64,000 nt of DNA from Myxococcus guangdongensis (GCF_024198255.1 NZ_JAJVKW010000009.1:310001-374000), one strand, 5' to 3'; shown: positions 1-8,540, counted from the stretch's first letter. Made by a program: numbers and translations. Notes: generated from the letters alone by a model not told the origin.

Positions 1-518
1 TCACCCAGGGGCGCGAGCGCGTCCACGCACGCGACGTAGTCCTCCGCCGCGCGCTCCAGCGGCGTGTCCTTGTTCTTGCCCAGGTTCACCCCGACGGGGC
101 CGGGGTGCCAGGCGCGCCTTCGCAGGTGCTCGGCGGCCACGGCGGCGCCGTGGTTGTTGAAGCCCATGCGGTTGATGACGGCCTGGTGCTCCGGCAGGCG
201 GAACAGGCGCGGCGTCGGGTTGCCGGGCTGGGGGCGGGGCGTGACGGTGCCCACCTCCACGGCGGAGAAGCCGCAGGCGAACAGGCCGTCCACCGCCTCC
301 GCGTCCTTGTCCAGGCCCGCGGCCAGGGCCACCGGGTGGGCGAAGCGCAGCCCGGCGACCTCCACCGCGAGCGACGCTGTCGCGCCCTCCAGCGCCCGCT
401 CCCGCAGGGACTCGCACAAGTCGCGCGAGTGTCCCAGCTGTCGCAGCCCCCAGACTCCCCACTGGTGCGCGGCTTCCGCGTCCAGCTTGAAGAGCAGCGA
501 GCGAGTCAGTCCGTACAT
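1..518 (-). CDS. pyrD: Dihydroorotate dehydrogenase (quinone), N-terminal part, cut by window edge
   Basis: Oxidises dihydroorotate to orotate in pyrimidine synthesis, passing electrons through FMN to quinone at the inner membrane. About 172 N-terminal residues are visible; the rest lies beyond base 1. The protein opens MYGLTRSLLFKLDAE, the amphipathic helices of class 2 enzymes, followed by the FMN-site motifs GLDKDAEAV, VEVGTVTPRPQPGNP, MGFNNHG and VNLGKNKDT, all typical of PyrD. An ATG at 518 is the likely start; an in-frame GTG two codons upstream is the alternative. It begins 9 bases after the stop of the adenosine-deaminase homologue, so the two are probably co-transcribed. Both act on nucleotides or bases, which fits a nucleotide-metabolism operon. 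Identity is firm; full length cannot be checked here. Confidence 0.93.
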   Translation of the reverse strand, partial: MYGLTRSLLFKLDAEAAHQWGVWGLRQLGHSRDLCESLRERALEGATASLAVEVAGLRFAHPVALAAGLDKDAEAVDGLFACGFSAVEVGTVTPRPQPGNPTPRLFRLPEHQAVINRMGFNNHGAAVAAEHLRRRAWHPGPVGVNLGKNKDTPLERAAEDYVACVDALAPLG

Positions 519-527
519 GCTCACGGC

Positions 528-1523
528 TCAGCCCGGGATGAACGACGCCTGACGTGCCCACGCCAGCGTCTGGTCCACCTGCTCCGGCGTGAGGATGCCG
601 TGGCTCTCGATGAGCTCGATCTCCCGGCGCATGTCCGTCTCCAGCAGGTAGGGGCCGTCGGTGTTGATGGTGAACTTCACCTTGCGGTCCCAGAACGTCC
701 GGACGATGTGGCGCAGCTCCTCGATGCCCTCCACCGCCTTGGTGTGCAGGTTGGAGGTGGGGCACAGCTCCAGGACGATGTCCTGCTCGCGCAGCACCTT
801 CATCGCGTTCTCGTCATAGGCCGCGCGGATGCCATGGCCGATGCGGTGCGGCTTGAGCTTGTCCACCACGGACATGACGCCCTCGGCGCCCGTGCCCTTC
901 GTCTCGCCGGTGTGCACCGTGCACTTCAGGCCCGCCTTGCGCGCCCGGCCGAAGAGGTCCTCGTACTGGGCCACCACCTCCGGCTTGAGCTCCATCGCGT
1001 TCGTCTCCGTGCCGGCCAGGTCGATGCCGTACACGCCGCGCGTGCGGTACTTGATGGCCTTGTCCACGAGGATGCTGTTGAGCCGGTGGTCGAACTCGCG
1101 CGCCAGGCAGAAGATGAAGCCCACCTTCACGCCGTACTCGAGCACCGCCCGGTCCATGCCGCGCAGCGCGGCGTGGATGATGTGGTCCAGGTCCAGCTCC
1201 GAGTGCAGGTTGCGCTTCATCGGGTTGAAGCGCAGCTCGATTTGCGTCACCCGGCTGCCGCGGTACTCCTTGCCGATGATCTCGTAGACGGAGCGCTCGA
1301 TCGCGCTCGGCGATGACTGGATCTTCTCCGTCCAGGTGTGGAGGATCTTCAGGTAGTCATCGAGGCTCCCCACCTTGCCCGGACGGGAGGTGATGAGCTC
1401 CACGAAGTCGAAGTACGTCTTGACGGGGAGCTTGAAGCCTTGCTGATGGGCGATGGACCAGAGGATGTGGGGGGCCACCGAGCCGCCCACGTGGATGTGC
1501 AGGTCGATCAGTTCGCGTGCCAT
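528..1523 (-). CDS. Adenosine deaminase-family protein, atypical substrate site
   Basis: A 331-residue TIM-barrel metal hydrolase of the adenosine/AMP deaminase family. The zinc ligands are present: HIH at residues 9-11, a histidine in HTGE together with the catalytic Glu, RIGHG, and Asp289 in NTDGP; ELCPTSN is also family-typical. Two residues differ from canonical adenosine deaminases. HxHLDG is here HIHVGG, so the Asp contacting the ribose (mouse D19) is Gly13. TDDP is here TDGP, so the Asp contacting purine N7 (mouse D296) is Gly290. The chemistry should therefore be hydrolytic deamination, but the substrate may not be adenosine. The ATG at 1523 (MARELIDLH) is chosen because upstream codons are low-complexity and unlike the family. 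It lies 46 bases after the Smr gene and 9 bases before pyrD. Confidence 0.85.
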   Translation of the reverse strand: MARELIDLHIHVGGSVAPHILWSIAHQQGFKLPVKTYFDFVELITSRPGKVGSLDDYLKILHTWTEKIQSSPSAIERSVYEIIGKEYRGSRVTQIELRFNPMKRNLHSELDLDHIIHAALRGMDRAVLEYGVKVGFIFCLAREFDHRLNSILVDKAIKYRTRGVYGIDLAGTETNAMELKPEVVAQYEDLFGRARKAGLKCTVHTGETKGTGAEGVMSVVDKLKPHRIGHGIRAAYDENAMKVLREQDIVLELCPTSNLHTKAVEGIEELRHIVRTFWDRKVKFTINTDGPYLLETDMRREIELIESHGILTPEQVDQTLAWARQASFIPG

Positions 1524-1569
1524 GGCGGCATGTATGCACAGTGCCGGGCGCGCGTAAAGGATACGGCCG

Positions 1570-2304
1570 TCACCGCCGGAGCAGCAGGTACAGCGCCCCC
1601 GTCCCACCGTCCTGCGGACGTGCGGTGCAGAACGCCAGCACCGCCGCGTTGATGCGCTTCTGCGACAGCCACGCCTTGAGCAGCTCCTTCAACACAGGCA
1701 GCTGTTGCTTGGAGTGCAAACCGCGGCCGTGGACCACGAGCACGCAGCGGCGGCGGGCGCGGCGGCTGTCGGACAGGAAACGCTCCAGCGCGGCGCGGGC
1801 CTCCAGCTGCGTCATGCCGTGCAAGTCCAGCTGGCCCTGGATGGAGAAGTCCCCGCGCCTGAGCGAGCGCAGCAGGTTGCGGTCGACGCCGGGCCCCAGG
1901 CCCTCGATGTGCTCGCCCACCTCCGCGATGTCGAACTCGCCCGGACCGCCGGCGACCAGCTCGCTCAGCTCCGCGAGCGCCTCCGCGTTCTCGTCCACCA
2001 GCTCCGGCAGGCGGGGGTTGGACTTGGGGGGCTCGCCGCGGTGGGTGATCTGCGCCACGCCGTCCATGGCGGAGAAGAAGAGGGACGCCTCGTCCTCGGG
2101 GCTCTCGTGCGCGGCCTTGCTCTTGCGCGCGGGCGCGGCGGGGGGTGGGACCTTCTTCTTGCGAGCCTCCTCCGCCGCGAGGGCCTGGGCCTCCTTCTCC
2201 TTCTTCTCCTGCTCCTGGATGCCCTTGATGGCGCTCTTGAAGGGGTTGTTCTGGAAGGCCTCTTCCTTCTTCTTGGGCGGGGGCGGCTTGCGGTGCTGGC
2301 TCAT
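1570..2304 (-). CDS. Smr-domain protein
   Basis: A 244-residue protein ending in a Smr (small MutS-related) domain. The N-terminal 60 residues are Lys/Pro/Glu-rich and probably disordered or coiled. The Smr domain occupies roughly residues 150-244 and carries the signature LDLHGMT and the loop VVHGRGLHS. Smr domains bind nucleic acid and often have nicking endonuclease activity, as in MutS2 and stand-alone YdaL-type proteins. This one has no MutS part, so it belongs to the stand-alone class; its target cannot be read from the sequence. It lies 45 bases downstream of the DjlA-like gene and 46 bases upstream of the deaminase homologue, on the same strand, so an operon is likely. Confidence 0.88.
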   Translation of the reverse strand: MSQHRKPPPPKKKEEAFQNNPFKSAIKGIQEQEKKEKEAQALAAEEARKKKVPPPAAPARKSKAAHESPEDEASLFFSAMDGVAQITHRGEPPKSNPRLPELVDENAEALAELSELVAGGPGEFDIAEVGEHIEGLGPGVDRNLLRSLRRGDFSIQGQLDLHGMTQLEARAALERFLSDSRRARRRCVLVVHGRGLHSKQQLPVLKELLKAWLSQKRINAAVLAFCTARPQDGGTGALYLLLRR

Positions 2305-2349
2305 GGGGGGCTTTCTCTTCGAGTCGCTCGCGCGGGTTGTAACCCAGGG

Positions 2350-3171
2350 CTACAGGCCGCGCAGGCGTCGGATTTCCTCGTAGGCGTCGCGGACCTCCTG
2401 GAAGCGGCGGGCCACCTCGTCGGCGTCCTCGCCCTTCAGGTGGGCATGCTTGTCCGGGTGCAGCTCGGCCGCGAGCCGGCGGAAGGCGGTCTTCACCTCG
2501 GAGTCCGTGGCGTCGGCGGACAGCCCGAGCGCCTCGTAGTGGGGCGAGGCGTCGCCCAGGTGCAGCGCGGCGATGGCGCGCTGTTCGTCGGGGGACAGGC
2601 CCAGCGCGTCGCCCACGCGGCTGAGCACCTCGCGCTCGGAGCGCTGCAGCGCCCCGTCCACCAGGGACAGCTCGAACAGCGAGTCCAGCAGGCGCCGCCG
2701 CTCGAGTGACGGCATGGCCTCCTGGCAGGCGGCCGCGGCGTCGTCCAGGTTGGGTGGCACGGCGATGAAGTCCTTGAGGCGGCCGCGCACGAAGTCGAGC
2801 GAGTCCGGGCCGTACTTGAGGACCTCCTCGAAGTAGCGGCGGATCTCCTTCACCTCCTCGCGGCGCACCTCCCCGTCGGCGCGGGCCACCTCGACGAAGA
2901 GGGCGCACAGGCTGCGGGTGAGGTGGGCGTCGGCCTCCTCCTGCACGGAGCGCGCGTCGCGCGGAGCGTTGGGGGCGCTGAAGGACGGGTGGGCCAGAGG
3001 GGGGAAGTCCGCGAGGGCGTCGGGGGACTCGGCGGGCAGGGCGTTCATCTCGTCGAAGCGGTGCCCGACGACGCCGCCGACGACTCCGAGCAGGATGATG
3101 GCCCAGGGACTGCCGATGAGCAGCCCGACCATGAGACCTATCATCGCCCCCAGCACTTTTCCTGAGCCCAT
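2350..3171 (-). CDS. DjlA-like membrane co-chaperone (TerB + J domain)
   Basis: A 273-residue protein with the three-part DjlA layout. A glycine-rich hydrophobic segment at about residues 8-36 would anchor it in the inner membrane. A TerB-like helical region spans about residues 90-195 ([14 protein letters not shown] and [13 protein letters not shown] are the paired TerB signatures). The C-terminal J domain, about residues 205-273, has the HPD tripeptide needed to stimulate DnaK ATPase. The family recruits Hsp70 to the membrane and affects envelope stress responses. It is the first gene of the leftward run and diverges from folD across 55 bases. The ATG at 3171 follows a purine-rich GGGAGG about 12 bases upstream, which is rather far. 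Confidence 0.85.
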   Translation of the reverse strand: MGSGKVLGAMIGLMVGLLIGSPWAIILLGVVGGVVGHRFDEMNALPAESPDALADFPPLAHPSFSAPNAPRDARSVQEEADAHLTRSLCALFVEVARADGEVRREEVKEIRRYFEEVLKYGPDSLDFVRGRLKDFIAVPPNLDDAAAACQEAMPSLERRRLLDSLFELSLVDGALQRSEREVLSRVGDALGLSPDEQRAIAALHLGDASPHYEALGLSADATDSEVKTAFRRLAAELHPDKHAHLKGEDADEVARRFQEVRDAYEEIRRLRGL

Positions 3172-3226
3172 GGCCGCCGTTTACCTCCCTGCTGCCGGGG
3201 GAGTCTCTCATAGAGTGGGGCGCCCT

Positions 3227-4090
3227 ATGGCCCAGTTGATCGATGGCAAGGCAGTGGCGGCGCGTGTCCGGGCGGAGGTGAGGGCGGAGGTGGACCGCCT
3301 CAGGGTGGAGAGGGGCCTGGTCCCCGGGCTCGCCGTCGTACGGGTAGGGGAGGACCCCGCGTCGAAGACGTACGTCACCGGCAAGAAGAAGGCGGCCGAG
3401 GAGGTGGGCTTCCTCTCCTGGGAGCACCATCGCGACTCCACCGTCTCCCAGGACGAGCTGCTCGCGCTGGTGCGCCGGCTCAACGACGACCCCGCCGTGC
3501 ACGGCGTCCTCGTGCAGCTGCCCCTGCCCCGACACATCGACCCGGACGTCATCATCTCCGCGGTGCGGCCGGAGAAGGACGTGGACGGCTTCCATCCCCT
3601 CAACGCGGGCAACCTGGTCCTGGGGCGCCCGGCGACGCGCGCGTGCACGCCGCTGGGGGTGATGCGGCTGTTGGAGGAGATCGGCTGCGAGCCCTCCGGC
3701 AAGCGCGCGGTGGTGGTGGGGCGCAGCAACATCGTGGGCAAGCCCATGGCGCTGATGCTCCTGCAGCGCAACGCCACCGTCACCGTGTGCCACAGCAAGA
3801 GTGACTTGCCTTCCGAGGTCTCCCGCGCGGACATCCTCGTGGTGGCCGCGGGCGTACGGGAGCTGGTGAAGGGCGCGTGGATAAAGCCCGGCGCCGTCGT
3901 CATCGACGTGGGGATGAATCGCAAGGAGGAGGACGGCAAGCTGGTGGGGGACGTGGAGTTCCAGGCCGCCGCCGAGCGCGCCTCGTTCATCACCCCCGTG
4001 CCCGGCGGCGTGGGCCCCATGACCATCGCCATGCTCATCCGGAACACGCTCGAGGCCGCGGTGCGTGGCCTGGCTCCTTCCTCGGATTGA
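3227..4090 (+). CDS. folD: Bifunctional methylenetetrahydrofolate dehydrogenase/cyclohydrolase
   Basis: FolD interconverts 5,10-methylene-THF, 5,10-methenyl-THF and 10-formyl-THF in the cytosol, supplying one-carbon units for purines and formyl-Met. The 287 residues match the usual length. Diagnostic motifs are [11 protein letters not shown] (Tyr49 and catalytic Lys53), [10 protein letters not shown], the dinucleotide-binding [10 protein letters not shown] and the C-terminal [12 protein letters not shown]. The ATG at 3227 gives the normal start [11 protein letters not shown]; earlier in-frame codons lie inside the divergent DjlA-like gene. It is monocistronic as far as can be seen. The gcv operon and metF in the same window belong to the same one-carbon pool. 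Confidence 0.97.
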   Translation: MAQLIDGKAVAARVRAEVRAEVDRLRVERGLVPGLAVVRVGEDPASKTYVTGKKKAAEEVGFLSWEHHRDSTVSQDELLALVRRLNDDPAVHGVLVQLPLPRHIDPDVIISAVRPEKDVDGFHPLNAGNLVLGRPATRACTPLGVMRLLEEIGCEPSGKRAVVVGRSNIVGKPMALMLLQRNATVTVCHSKSDLPSEVSRADILVVAAGVRELVKGAWIKPGAVVIDVGMNRKEEDGKLVGDVEFQAAAERASFITPVPGGVGPMTIAMLIRNTLEAAVRGLAPSSD

Positions 4091-4399
4091 CAGCCGGGGG
4101 GCGTCCTTTCCGCCCATGGACAGACGCAGGCGCGGTGATTGTCTCCCGGACACCGTGGCGGGACGTTTCATGCGGTCTCCGGGAGCTGACGCTCACGCGC
4201 TGGGAATGCGTGACTAACTAGGCGGGCACCCGCCGACGAGACCTCCACCCGGGCCGCGGATGTGCCCGCCCTGTCGTGTCGCACCTTGTCCCTCGGTGGG
4301 TGCCAGCCTGTTTCATCGGGGCGGGCCACGAGCGGTGCGGGAACGGGGGATGCCCGCATGGCGTCGAGCCCTCGCGTGGCGTGGGCAAGGAGTGGCGAC
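4091..4399. other. Intergenic region between folD and lipase
   Basis: About 309 bases without a convincing gene. A compact GC hairpin (GGCGGG-CA-CCCGCC, 4221-4234) follows about 130 bases after folD. It has no T-run, so it is a weak terminator candidate. The reading frame open upstream of the lipase start is in-frame but lacks signal-peptide or domain character and is not treated as coding. Confidence 0.5.
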
Positions 4400-5563
4400 A
4401 TGAGTGTCATTCGAAGCGTGGGCCTGTGGGCCTGTGTCGGGTTCGCGGCGAGTCCCTACACGGCGTGGGCTCAGTGGGCTCCGCGCGCGCAGCGCACCCT
4501 TCATCCCGTGGTCTTCGCGCATGGCCTGGCTGGGTTCGATGACCTGGCGGGCTTCGAATACTGGGGAGACGAACTGGGGAACTTCGTGGGGGACGCGTGT
4601 GACGAGCTCCTCGAGCTGGGTTGCAATGTCTTCCTGGACCCCGGGCAGAAAGCCTTCGCCACGCAGGTCCAGCCCTTCGAGTCCTCGGAGGCTCGCGGAG
4701 AGGCATTGGCGAATGAAATCGAGAGCGTGCTGGCCACCACGGGGGCGCGACGGGTCAACATCGTGGGCCACTCCCAGGGCGGCATGGACGCGCGCAAGGC
4801 GGCGCGGGTGCTCTCCTTGCGAAAGGGCCGCCGGGTGGTGGAGGTCATGGTGAGCATCGCCTCGCCGCACCGGGGCTCGCCCGTGGCCAAGGCCGTGCTC
4901 GACACGAGCCCCACTGTCACGCAGGTGGCCAACCTCCTCGCGACCCTCTACGGCAACGGGGTTTACGAGCAGGGCAACGACCCGGTCGCCGCCATGAAGC
5001 AGCTCGTCTACGAGGACCATGACCCCCTGGATGGCGTCACCACGGGCGCGAGGGCCTTCAATGACAACAACCCCCTCGACTCGCGTTACGCGTCCCACTA
5101 CGCGTCCGTGCTGACCGCGCAGCATGGGCTGAACCTCAGCCCCGCGTTCCAGACCCTCCAGCTCCTCGTCAACATCGACGGGGATGGCTATTGCCTCCAT
5201 GACTGTGACAACGACGGCGCCGCGGGCAAGGGCGACGGCGTGCGCGTCGAGCGCGACGATGATGGCGTGGTGGGCATCAACTCCCAGCAGATGGGTCATC
5301 GCCTGCGCTACACCGTGTCACCGTTCGGCCTGGACACCCTCGCGCGGGATGTCAGCATCGCCCCCGTGTCGAACATCAACCTGCCGGGCGAGCCGCAGAT
5401 GACCTCGCTCAACAGCGTCCTGGACCAGGACCACCTGGACGTCGTGGGCTTCGGGCCGGACCTCTTCAACGAGGCCGAGTTCTACGCGGCCCTCATCGAC
5501 TACATCAGCAAGAACGAGACGCCCGCGGTGGGCGTGGCGCCTCACTCCCAGGACAGCGAGTAA
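4400..5563 (+). CDS. Secreted triacylglycerol lipase (alpha/beta hydrolase)
   Basis: A 387-residue exported lipase of the Pseudomonas/Burkholderia family I type. A signal peptide covers about residues 1-24 (MSVIRSVGLWAC to ASPYTAWA). HPVVFAHGLAGF forms the oxyanion-hole strand-loop. GHSQGGMDAR carries the nucleophile Ser125, and DQDHLDVVG carries the probable catalytic His345. Family I lipases place the His in the same DHLD context and bind Ca2+ nearby; the Asp-rich stretch NIDGDGYC to CDNDG could do this, which is inference. The ATG at 4400 is preceded by AAGGAG at good spacing and yields the signal peptide. Its 3' end overlaps the convergent DUF2378 gene by 22 bases. Secreted lipases fit a predatory, macromolecule-degrading lifestyle. 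Family I members often need a foldase (Lif); none is visible here. Confidence 0.88.
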   Translation: MSVIRSVGLWACVGFAASPYTAWAQWAPRAQRTLHPVVFAHGLAGFDDLAGFEYWGDELGNFVGDACDELLELGCNVFLDPGQKAFATQVQPFESSEARGEALANEIESVLATTGARRVNIVGHSQGGMDARKAARVLSLRKGRRVVEVMVSIASPHRGSPVAKAVLDTSPTVTQVANLLATLYGNGVYEQGNDPVAAMKQLVYEDHDPLDGVTTGARAFNDNNPLDSRYASHYASVLTAQHGLNLSPAFQTLQLLVNIDGDGYCLHDCDNDGAAGKGDGVRVERDDDGVVGINSQQMGHRLRYTVSPFGLDTLARDVSIAPVSNINLPGEPQMTSLNSVLDQDHLDVVGFGPDLFNEAEFYAALIDYISKNETPAVGVAPHSQDSE

Positions 5564-6183
5564 TCACAGTCGAGCAGCTCCAGCTCGCGGCCCTCGATGC
5601 GCACCTGTCGCGCGCCGAGGGCCTCGAGCGCCGCCTTCAGCACGCCCTGGTGATACGGCGGCGGCATGAAGTCGCCGCGCACGTGCAGACAGCCCTCGCG
5701 CTCGCCGCTCCACGACACGGTCCGCGTCCCGTAGTTGACGGACGCCGCATAGCCCCAGGGGATGTTGTCCACCAGCCTCCGAGGTGAGCCATTGGCCACG
5801 TTCAAGAGCGTGCGGCCCACCGCGGACTCGAGGAAGTCCTTCGCGGACTTCTCGCCCAACGTCATCATCGCCGCGTCGAAGCTCCCCAGGCGAGGCGCGA
5901 GCAACCCCGCCGCGCAATACGCCAGCCGAAGGAAGTCATTGACGGGGTAGAGGAAGAACGGGACGAACCTGCGCTCCTTCGTGGCGCGCGCGCAGCGCTC
6001 CCGCGTGGCCTCTCCGGCGATGGCGCGCACCACCTCCAGCGTGCCAAGGAAGAACATGCCCCGCGTCTTGTCGTGGACGGTGGCGGAGGCCAGCCTCCGC
6101 GCGAGCTGCGTGAGCGGATCCACCACCCTGCCGGGCTCGGAGCCCGCCTGCGCCGCCTCTTCCGGTTGCGTGCTCACGTCCAT
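5542..6183 (-). CDS. DUF2378 (TIGR02265) family protein, copy 1
   Basis: A 213-residue member of the DUF2378 / TIGR02265 family, which is known almost only from Myxococcales and is highly paralogous there; its function is unknown. Family landmarks seen are TRGMFFLGTLEVV, the FVPFFLYPVNDFLRL stretch, GSPRRLVDNIPWGY and the C-terminal LLDCDYSLSWE. No signal peptide or clear membrane span is present, so it is probably cytoplasmic. The ATG at 6183 (MDVSTQPEE) is chosen because it gives a length like its neighbour; a GTG at 6246 would add 21 residues. Its last 22 bases overlap the lipase 3' end on the opposite strand. It lies 103 bases downstream of a paralogue, so the pair probably arose by tandem duplication. 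Confidence 0.85.
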   Translation of the reverse strand: MDVSTQPEEAAQAGSEPGRVVDPLTQLARRLASATVHDKTRGMFFLGTLEVVRAIAGEATRERCARATKERRFVPFFLYPVNDFLRLAYCAAGLLAPRLGSFDAAMMTLGEKSAKDFLESAVGRTLLNVANGSPRRLVDNIPWGYAASVNYGTRTVSWSGEREGCLHVRGDFMPPPYHQGVLKAALEALGARQVRIEGRELELLDCDYSLSWE

Positions 6184-6286
6184 GTCCCGGTGGTACGCCG
6201 CCTGGTCGGGAAACCCACGCACCCCCCGGGCGGAGTTGAACGACACTTCACACCCGACGCCGCTCTTGATGAGATGGCGTCGCTTC

Positions 6287-6907
6287 CTACGCCCAGGACA
6301 CGACGTATTCGCAATCCAGCAGGCTCAGCGGCCGTCCACGCACCCGCGCCACGCGCGTGCCCACCGCCTGCAACACCGCCAGCAACACCCCCTCGTGGTA
6401 GGTGTGCGGCATGAAGTCCCTGAACACGTTGATGCAGCCTTCCTGGTGGCCCATCCAGGTGACATGGCGCTCGCCGTACGTGACGGCCGTGCGGTAGCCC
6501 GACGGCAGGTTGTTCACGAGCCGACGCGGGTCTCCCGCCGCGAGCATCAGGAAACTGCGCCCCACCACCGAGTCCAGGAAGTCATGGGTGGCCTGCGCGC
6601 CGATGATGCGCATCGCCGTCTCGAAGCCTCCCAGCCTGGGCGCCAGGATTTCCGCCGCCGCGAAGGACATCCGCAGGAAGGCGCTGACGGGGTAGAGGAA
6701 GAACGGCACGAAGCGCCGCTCCCCGGACGCCGCCAGACACCGCGCCGCCTGCGTCTCGCCCGCCTCGCGGCGCACCACGTCGAGCACGCCCAGGAAGAAC
6801 ATGCCGCGCGCGCGGTCCTCGCTCGCCGCCAGTCCCAGGCGGCGCTCCAGCTCACAGCCAGGGTCCAGGACCTCCCTCTCCCGGCTCCGGAACGCAATCA
6901 CTGTCAT
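6287..6907 (-). CDS. DUF2378 (TIGR02265) family protein, copy 2
   Basis: A 206-residue paralogue of the adjacent DUF2378 gene. The shared blocks are RARGMFFLGVLDVV, RRFVPFFLYPVSAFLRM, GDPRRLVNNLPSGYRTAV, DFMP-TYHEGVL and a C-terminus LLDCEYVVSWA nearly matching LLDCDYSLSWE. The order and spacing of the blocks is the same in both copies, but intervening residues have diverged, so the duplication is not recent. The ATG at 6907 has a strong GGGGGGAG just upstream; the frame stays open further 5' but loses family resemblance. The function is unknown. Both copies read leftwards from a promoter that must lie in the roughly 400 bases after 6907. Confidence 0.85.
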   Translation of the reverse strand: MTVIAFRSREREVLDPGCELERRLGLAASEDRARGMFFLGVLDVVRREAGETQAARCLAASGERRFVPFFLYPVSAFLRMSFAAAEILAPRLGGFETAMRIIGAQATHDFLDSVVGRSFLMLAAGDPRRLVNNLPSGYRTAVTYGERHVTWMGHQEGCINVFRDFMPHTYHEGVLLAVLQAVGTRVARVRGRPLSLLDCEYVVSWA

Positions 6908-7256
6908 GGACTCCCCCCGTGTTGGAACTCGCGACCCGCGCCACTTCGCGCCCGGGCTGCCTCCCCTTGAAAGTGCGGCAATCCGCGTAGCCAGGAAAGC
7001 CCGCCCGGCTGGGACGCGAGTCGGTGTGCGCTGTCTTTGTGGGGACAATTGAGGGCGCCGCCAGACGGAGGCGCGCGGCGCGGCGCGTGGAGGCGGGCTC
7101 GGGGCGCGGTGACAGCCAATGCACAGCCCGCGCTGTGGGCCAGCGGTGGACTGGTGTTTTCTGGTCGTTCCTCGAAGACCACGCCTGGATGAAACGGAGG
7201 CTGGCGCGACGTGTCTCATGCAAAACGCATCCAGGGTGGACGGCGCGATGCGACAA
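6908..7256. other. Intergenic region upstream of DUF2378 copy 2
   Basis: About 350 bases with no supported gene. It must hold the promoter of the leftward DUF2378 pair. I see no convincing sigma54 -24/-12 pair: TGGC and TTGC elements occur together but with wrong spacing. No repeats were noted. Confidence 0.45.
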
Positions 7257-7286
7257 GCCCCCCGCGCGAAGGCTCGCGCGAGGGGC
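7257..7286 (-). terminator. Intrinsic terminator of the OmpA-family gene
   Basis: A 13-bp stem (7257-7269 against 7274-7286) with one G-U pair and a 4-base loop. On the minus strand it is followed by TTGT. It sits 28 bases beyond the stop of the OmpA-family gene, in the right orientation. The T-run is short, so efficiency may be modest. Confidence 0.7.
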
Positions 7287-7313
7287 CTGGGCTCCCTGGG
7301 AGGGGAGGGGGCT

Positions 7314-8540
7314 TCAGCGGCTCAGGACCTGGACCTCGATGCGACGGTTCATGTCGCGACCCTGCGCCGTGTCATTGGACGCCACCGGCTGTCCGGAGCC
7401 CACCGCGGCCACGTCCACGCGGTTGGCGGCGATGCCATCCGCGACGAGCGCCGAGCGCACCGACTCCGCGCGCTGCTGCGCCAGCTGCCGGTTGATGTTC
7501 GCGTCGCCGGTGGAGTCGGTATGCCCTTCGATGCGCACGCGCGCGTTGGGCTTCTCGCGCAGCACGGAGGCCAGCTGCCCCACGCTCGCGTCGCTCTGCG
7601 GCGTCAGGCGCGCGGAGCCCTCCTCGAAGCCCACGCCAGCGAGCACGAAGCTCTTCGCGCCCCCCTCGATGGCCTGGCGCATCGTCTGCGCGTCCCGGGC
7701 GATGGTCGGCGTGCTCATGCCCGCGCTGCCCGCGCCGCCCACGCCGGTGTCCACCTCTCGCGACGGGGCGGGCTGGGCCGGCCGGGCCGGCTGGGTGACG
7801 CTGGCCTGTTGACGGCGGGGCTCGTCGCGCCGCGAGCGGGTGAGGAACCACCCGGCCAGCAGCGCGAGCAGCGCCACCGGGATGACCCAGCCCAGGTTGC
7901 GCTTCTTGGGCTCCTCATGGTGCACCGGCACCCGCTCGATGGGCTGCTGCCGGCGCACCGTCTCCACGGTGGGGATGGAGCGCGTCTCCTGGACCTCCTC
8001 GACGACGCGAGGCCCCGCGCCGCCCATGCCCAGGATGCTGCCCAGCCCCGCGGGCAGCGCCGCGGCGAGCATGGAGCGCTGGCCGCCCAACAGCTGCGAC
8101 AGGCCGGAGGCGCCCATGCGGTTGTCGCGCACGTGCTTGCCGATGACCCCCATCAAGATGGGCGCCACCATGGCCATCATGCCCGTGGCGGATTTGCTGT
8201 TGCTCAGGCCGCCCGTGCGACCCAGCGCGCTGGTGACGGCCCCCAGCTTGTCGCCGAACAGCCCGCTGAGCATGCCCTGGCCGCGCTCGGCCATGTCCGG
8301 CGCGAAGACGTCCTCGTTGCCCGCGTTGGGCCCCGTGAAGCCGCCCTCGTTGAGCTGCGACAGGAGCCGCTGCGCGCCGCCCTCGGTGGCGCCTCGCTCC
8401 GCCACGCTCCCGCCAATCGCGGCGATGGCGCCCGGCAGGGCCCGGCCCAGCGACATCGGGTCCTCACCCAGCGAGGACCCCATCTTCTGCATCACGTTGC
8501 CCGTGAAACGCTCACGCACCATGTCGATGAGGTTGAACAT
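7314..8540 (-). CDS. DUF937-TM-OmpA domain protein
   Basis: A 408-residue protein joining two unrelated parts. Residues 1 to about 170 look like a DUF937/YidB-type domain: Gly/Ala/Met-rich helices with repeated LGRALPGAIAAIGG, LLSQLNEGGFTG, MMAMVAPILMGVIGK and GLSQLLGG. A single transmembrane helix follows at about 216-234 (LGWVIPVALLALLAGWFLT), then a Pro/Ala-rich linker. The C-terminal OmpA-like peptidoglycan-binding domain, about 285-408, has RIEGHTDSTGDANINRQLAQQRAESV and NRRIEVQV. Expected topology is a cytoplasmic N-terminus and a periplasmic OmpA domain bound to the wall. The ATG at 8540 has GGAGGAG eight bases upstream. DUF937 has no assigned function. It diverges from the ADP-ribosylglycohydrolase gene over about 275 bases and ends at a hairpin terminator. 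Confidence 0.85.
   Translation of the reverse strand: MFNLIDMVRERFTGNVMQKMGSSLGEDPMSLGRALPGAIAAIGGSVAERGATEGGAQRLLSQLNEGGFTGPNAGNEDVFAPDMAERGQGMLSGLFGDKLGAVTSALGRTGGLSNSKSATGMMAMVAPILMGVIGKHVRDNRMGASGLSQLLGGQRSMLAAALPAGLGSILGMGGAGPRVVEEVQETRSIPTVETVRRQQPIERVPVHHEEPKKRNLGWVIPVALLALLAGWFLTRSRRDEPRRQQASVTQPARPAQPAPSREVDTGVGGAGSAGMSTPTIARDAQTMRQAIEGGAKSFVLAGVGFEEGSARLTPQSDASVGQLASVLREKPNARVRIEGHTDSTGDANINRQLAQQRAESVRSALVADGIAANRVDVAAVGSGQPVASNDTAQGRDMNRRIEVQVLSR

Noticed and set aside
1508-4171. Very long minus-strand open frame (887 codons) over the smr, DjlA-like and folD genes
   Set aside because: It is out of frame with three well-supported genes and has Arg/His/Gly/Ala-rich composition typical of a shadow frame in GC-rich DNA.
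6908-7256. Possible sigma54 promoter upstream of the DUF2378 pair
   Set aside because: TGGC and TTGC elements occur but the GG-to-GC spacing is 11, not 10.
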